DNA of 64,000 bases from Azospirillum agricola (GTDB lineage: Bacteria; Pseudomonadota; Alphaproteobacteria; Azospirillales; Azospirillaceae), in assembly GCF_017876095.1 (NCBI RefSeq), contig NZ_JAGINM010000017.1, forward strand, positions 1-64,000, given 5' to 3'. Within the stretch, counting starts at the first letter, position 1; every line of letters begins with the position of its first letter. Shown piece after piece: positions 62,088 to 64,000 of this stretch. The position numbers were made by a program, and so were the translations under genes. The notes beneath the pieces are model-generated. The model saw only the letters and a list, made by a program, of their open reading frames with translations. It searched no databases and had not been told where the DNA came from.

Positions 62088-63617
62088 ATGAACGGCTGGA
62101 CGGAAGGGTATGTCGGCGGAATCGACTACATCCGCGCCTTCTACCGCGACTGGTCGCCGGCGCTGCTGTCCTTCGCGCTGACGCTGCGCGGCTGGCGCCC
62201 GCCCGAACCCCTGCGCAGCGGCGCCTTCACCCTGGCGGAGCTGGGTTGCGGCCACGGCCTGACCAGCGCCGTGCTGGCCGGCGCCAACCCGCGCGCGCGC
62301 TTCGAGGCGATGGACTTCAACCCCTCCCACATCGCCGGCGCCCGCCGGCTGGCGGCGGAGGGCGGCCTCGCCAACGCCGCCTTCCTGGAGGAGAGCTTCG
62401 CCGAGCACGCCCGGCGCGACGGGCCGCCGCTCGACGCGGTGGCGCTGCACGGCGTCTGGTCCTGGGTCAGCGCCGAAAACCGGGCCATCCTGGTGGAACT
62501 GCTGCGTCGCCGGCTGGCCCCCGGCGGGGTGGTCTTCGTCAGCTACAACGCGCTGCCCGGCACGCTCGCCCACATGCCGCTGCGCCGCCTCCTGGTCGAG
62601 CAGTGCGCCGCCGGAACCGGCCCCCTGCCCGACCGCATCGAGCGGGCGGTGGAGTTCGCCGCCCGCCTCGCGGCGTTGGGCGGCGGCTGGTTCGCCGGGG
62701 CGGACGGGGTGACGGAGCGCATCGAGTCCTTGCGCCACAAATCGCCCAACTACATCGCGCACGAGTATCTGAACAGCGACTGGACCGCCTTCTACCACGC
62801 CGACGTCGCGCGCGAACTGGCCGCCGCCAAGCTGGAGTTCGCCGGCGCCGCCGTGCCGATGGAGCAGCTCGACGACCTGACGCTCTCCCCCGCCGCCCAG
62901 GCGATGGCGGCCGAGGCCGCCGACCCGGCGGTGGCCGAGACCCTGCGCGACGTGCTGACCAACCGCAGCTTCCGCCGCGACCTGTTCGTCAAGGGCGGCG
63001 AGCGGCTGACGCCGGCCGAACGCTCCGCCCTGCTGCGCGCCACCCGCTTCGCCCTGCTGGTGTCGCCCGACGACCTGCCGGAGGTCGCCTCCACCCCGCT
63101 CGGCCGCCTGCCCTTCCCCCGCGCCGTGCATGGGCCGCTGGGCGAGGCGCTGGGCGCCGGTCCGCGCCGGCTGGGCGAACTGCTCGCCCTCCCCGCGCTC
63201 GCCGCGCGGGGGGAGGACGCGGTGGTGCGCGCCCTGGTCCTGCTGACCAGCCTCGGCTTCGCCGCCCCACTGCCGGACGAGGAAGGATTGGCGGAACGGC
63301 AGGCCCAGGCCGACCGTTTCAACGGCGCCGTGCTGGAGCGCCACCGCAGCGGCGACACGCCCGGGCATGTCGCCTCGCCGCTTCTCGGATCGGGGGTCGC
63401 GCTGTCGCGGATCGAGGGGCTGTTCCTGCTGGCCGCCCGGCTGGCCGAGAATCCGGCGGAACTGGCGTGGCGCCACCTGTCGGCGGACGGCATCGCGCTG
63501 GGGCGGGACGGCCGCCGATTCGAGAGCGCGGAGGAAAACATCGCCGAGCTGGCGAGCCGTCACGCGGTCTTCGCCGCGCGGCGGCGGCCGCTGCTGGCGC
63601 GGCTGGGGGTGCGCTGA
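62088..63617 (+). CDS. SAM-dependent methyltransferase with regulatory domain
   Basis: This is a 509-residue protein. The class I methyltransferase fold is at about 1-200, with motif I ELGCGHGLTS near residue 50 and FVSYNALPG. The rest (about 210-500) matches the methyltransferase regulatory domain (MethyTransf_Reg), a helical module of unknown ligand. GGGGAGGACACGG gives the ribosome site. The methyl acceptor is not evident. An earlier frame start (61881) overlaps the tRNA region and is rejected. Confidence 0.85.
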   Translation: MNGWTEGYVGGIDYIRAFYRDWSPALLSFALTLRGWRPPEPLRSGAFTLAELGCGHGLTSAVLAGANPRARFEAMDFNPSHIAGARRLAAEGGLANAAFLEESFAEHARRDGPPLDAVALHGVWSWVSAENRAILVELLRRRLAPGGVVFVSYNALPGTLAHMPLRRLLVEQCAAGTGPLPDRIERAVEFAARLAALGGGWFAGADGVTERIESLRHKSPNYIAHEYLNSDWTAFYHADVARELAAAKLEFAGAAVPMEQLDDLTLSPAAQAMAAEAADPAVAETLRDVLTNRSFRRDLFVKGGERLTPAERSALLRATRFALLVSPDDLPEVASTPLGRLPFPRAVHGPLGEALGAGPRRLGELLALPALAARGEDAVVRALVLLTSLGFAAPLPDEEGLAERQAQADRFNGAVLERHRSGDTPGHVASPLLGSGVALSRIEGLFLLAARLAENPAELAWRHLSADGIALGRDGRRFESAEENIAELASRHAVFAARRRPLLARLGVR

Positions 63618-63680
63618 AGGGAAAGACCGAGCTCCCCCGTCCGCCCGGCGGGGGAGACGTGGGGGCAAGCGCCCGCCGCT

Positions 63681-64000
63681 CTACCGCCCCGGCGAGCCGC
63701 CCCCCGGCGGCTTCGGCAGCTTCTCGGCGATGCCGTACAGCGCCTCGCGGCGCCGGATCTCGGCGAACACGTCGTCGGGATGGATGCTCAGCGTCGCCCA
63801 CAGGACCGACAGGTTGTAGAGCAGGTCGGCGCTTTCGTTGATGACGCCCTGGCGGTCCTCGTTCATGGCGTCGAGCGCCACCTCGACCGCCTCCTCCCCG
63901 ACCTTCTTGGCGATCTTCTTCGGACCGGCGGCGAACAGGCGGGCGGTCTTCGACTCGGCCGGGTTCATGCCCCGCCGGGCGAGGATGGCCTCGTACAGAC
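63681..64000 (-). CDS. hisE: Phosphoribosyl-ATP diphosphatase (5' end cut by the window)
   Basis: This MazG-like enzyme performs the second step of histidine synthesis, PR-ATP to PR-AMP. The visible part includes LYEAILARRGMNPAESKTAR, with GEEAVEVALDAM and ESADLLYNLSVLWA carrying the metal-binding acids. The first residues lie beyond base 64000. The C-terminal tail is Pro/Gly-rich. It is convergent with the methyltransferase gene. Confidence 0.9.
   Translation of the reverse strand, partial: LYEAILARRGMNPAESKTARLFAAGPKKIAKKVGEEAVEVALDAMNEDRQGVINESADLLYNLSVLWATLSIHPDDVFAEIRRREALYGIAEKLPKPPGGGSPGR

Overview
The window is high-GC alphaproteobacterial DNA, most likely from Azospirillum or a close Rhodospirillales relative. 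The reasons are a strong G/C bias at third codon positions, an atpHAGDC operon without Fo genes, the fsa/priA/DUF484/xerC neighbourhood, many two-component and PAS proteins, and two perfect CtrA-type boxes. The assignment rests on gene content and protein similarity recalled from families; no database search was possible. Almost all of it is chromosomal, with one small insertion-sequence scar near 9 kb and a possible insertion junction at the extreme left end.

Region 1-6 kb is a chemosensory/two-component cluster: a PAS histidine kinase cut or diverged at the left edge, a CheR methyltransferase fused to PAS domains and a long coiled coil (with a G7-tract frameshift near its end), a divergent stand-alone CheB methylesterase, and a NarL/LuxR-type response regulator. 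Region 6-11 kb holds accessory metabolism and stress genes: a zinc alcohol dehydrogenase, an SDR, a KGG-repeat stress protein, an IS21-like transposase scrap, then rhodanese, DUF2892 and AhpD-like genes, and an alpha/beta hydrolase.

Region 11-16.3 kb is a sulfur/iron-sulfur operon: cysE, iscR, a cysteine desulfurase, hscB, 2Fe-2S ferredoxin and mnmA, headed by a promoter with an embedded dyad. It lacks iscU, iscA and hscA, and its HscB has lost the HPD motif. A tRNA-Met follows. Region 16.4-28.6 kb returns to signalling: a CheC phosphatase with a single-domain receiver, a solitary PIN protein, a DedA protein, a partner-switching set (STAS, HATPase, receiver-PP2C), and two sensor kinases translationally coupled to each other and to a DUF1329 protein.

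Region 28.6-45.3 kb is mostly housekeeping: a ferritin-like protein, atpHAGDC (minus strand), priA, fsa, DUF484, xerC, rnr, an S41 peptidase and rpmG. Region 45.3-56 kb carries a LysR/VOC pair, a BMP-type binding protein with its ABC ATPase but no permease, LysE and DedA transporters, a membrane PAS protein fused to a catalytically dead DnaQ-like exonuclease domain, a lone Tad-like protein behind a CtrA box, and an ECF sigma/anti-sigma pair with a possible stress promoter. Region 56-64 kb has prpE, a DUF3574 protein, pepF, hemerythrin, two tandem identical tRNA-Lys(CUU) genes, a methyltransferase and the start-truncated hisE.

The points most worth a second look are the pseudo-exonuclease, the reduced isc operon with a non-canonical HscB, the two CtrA boxes, the frameshifted CheR-PAS gene and the left-edge junction.
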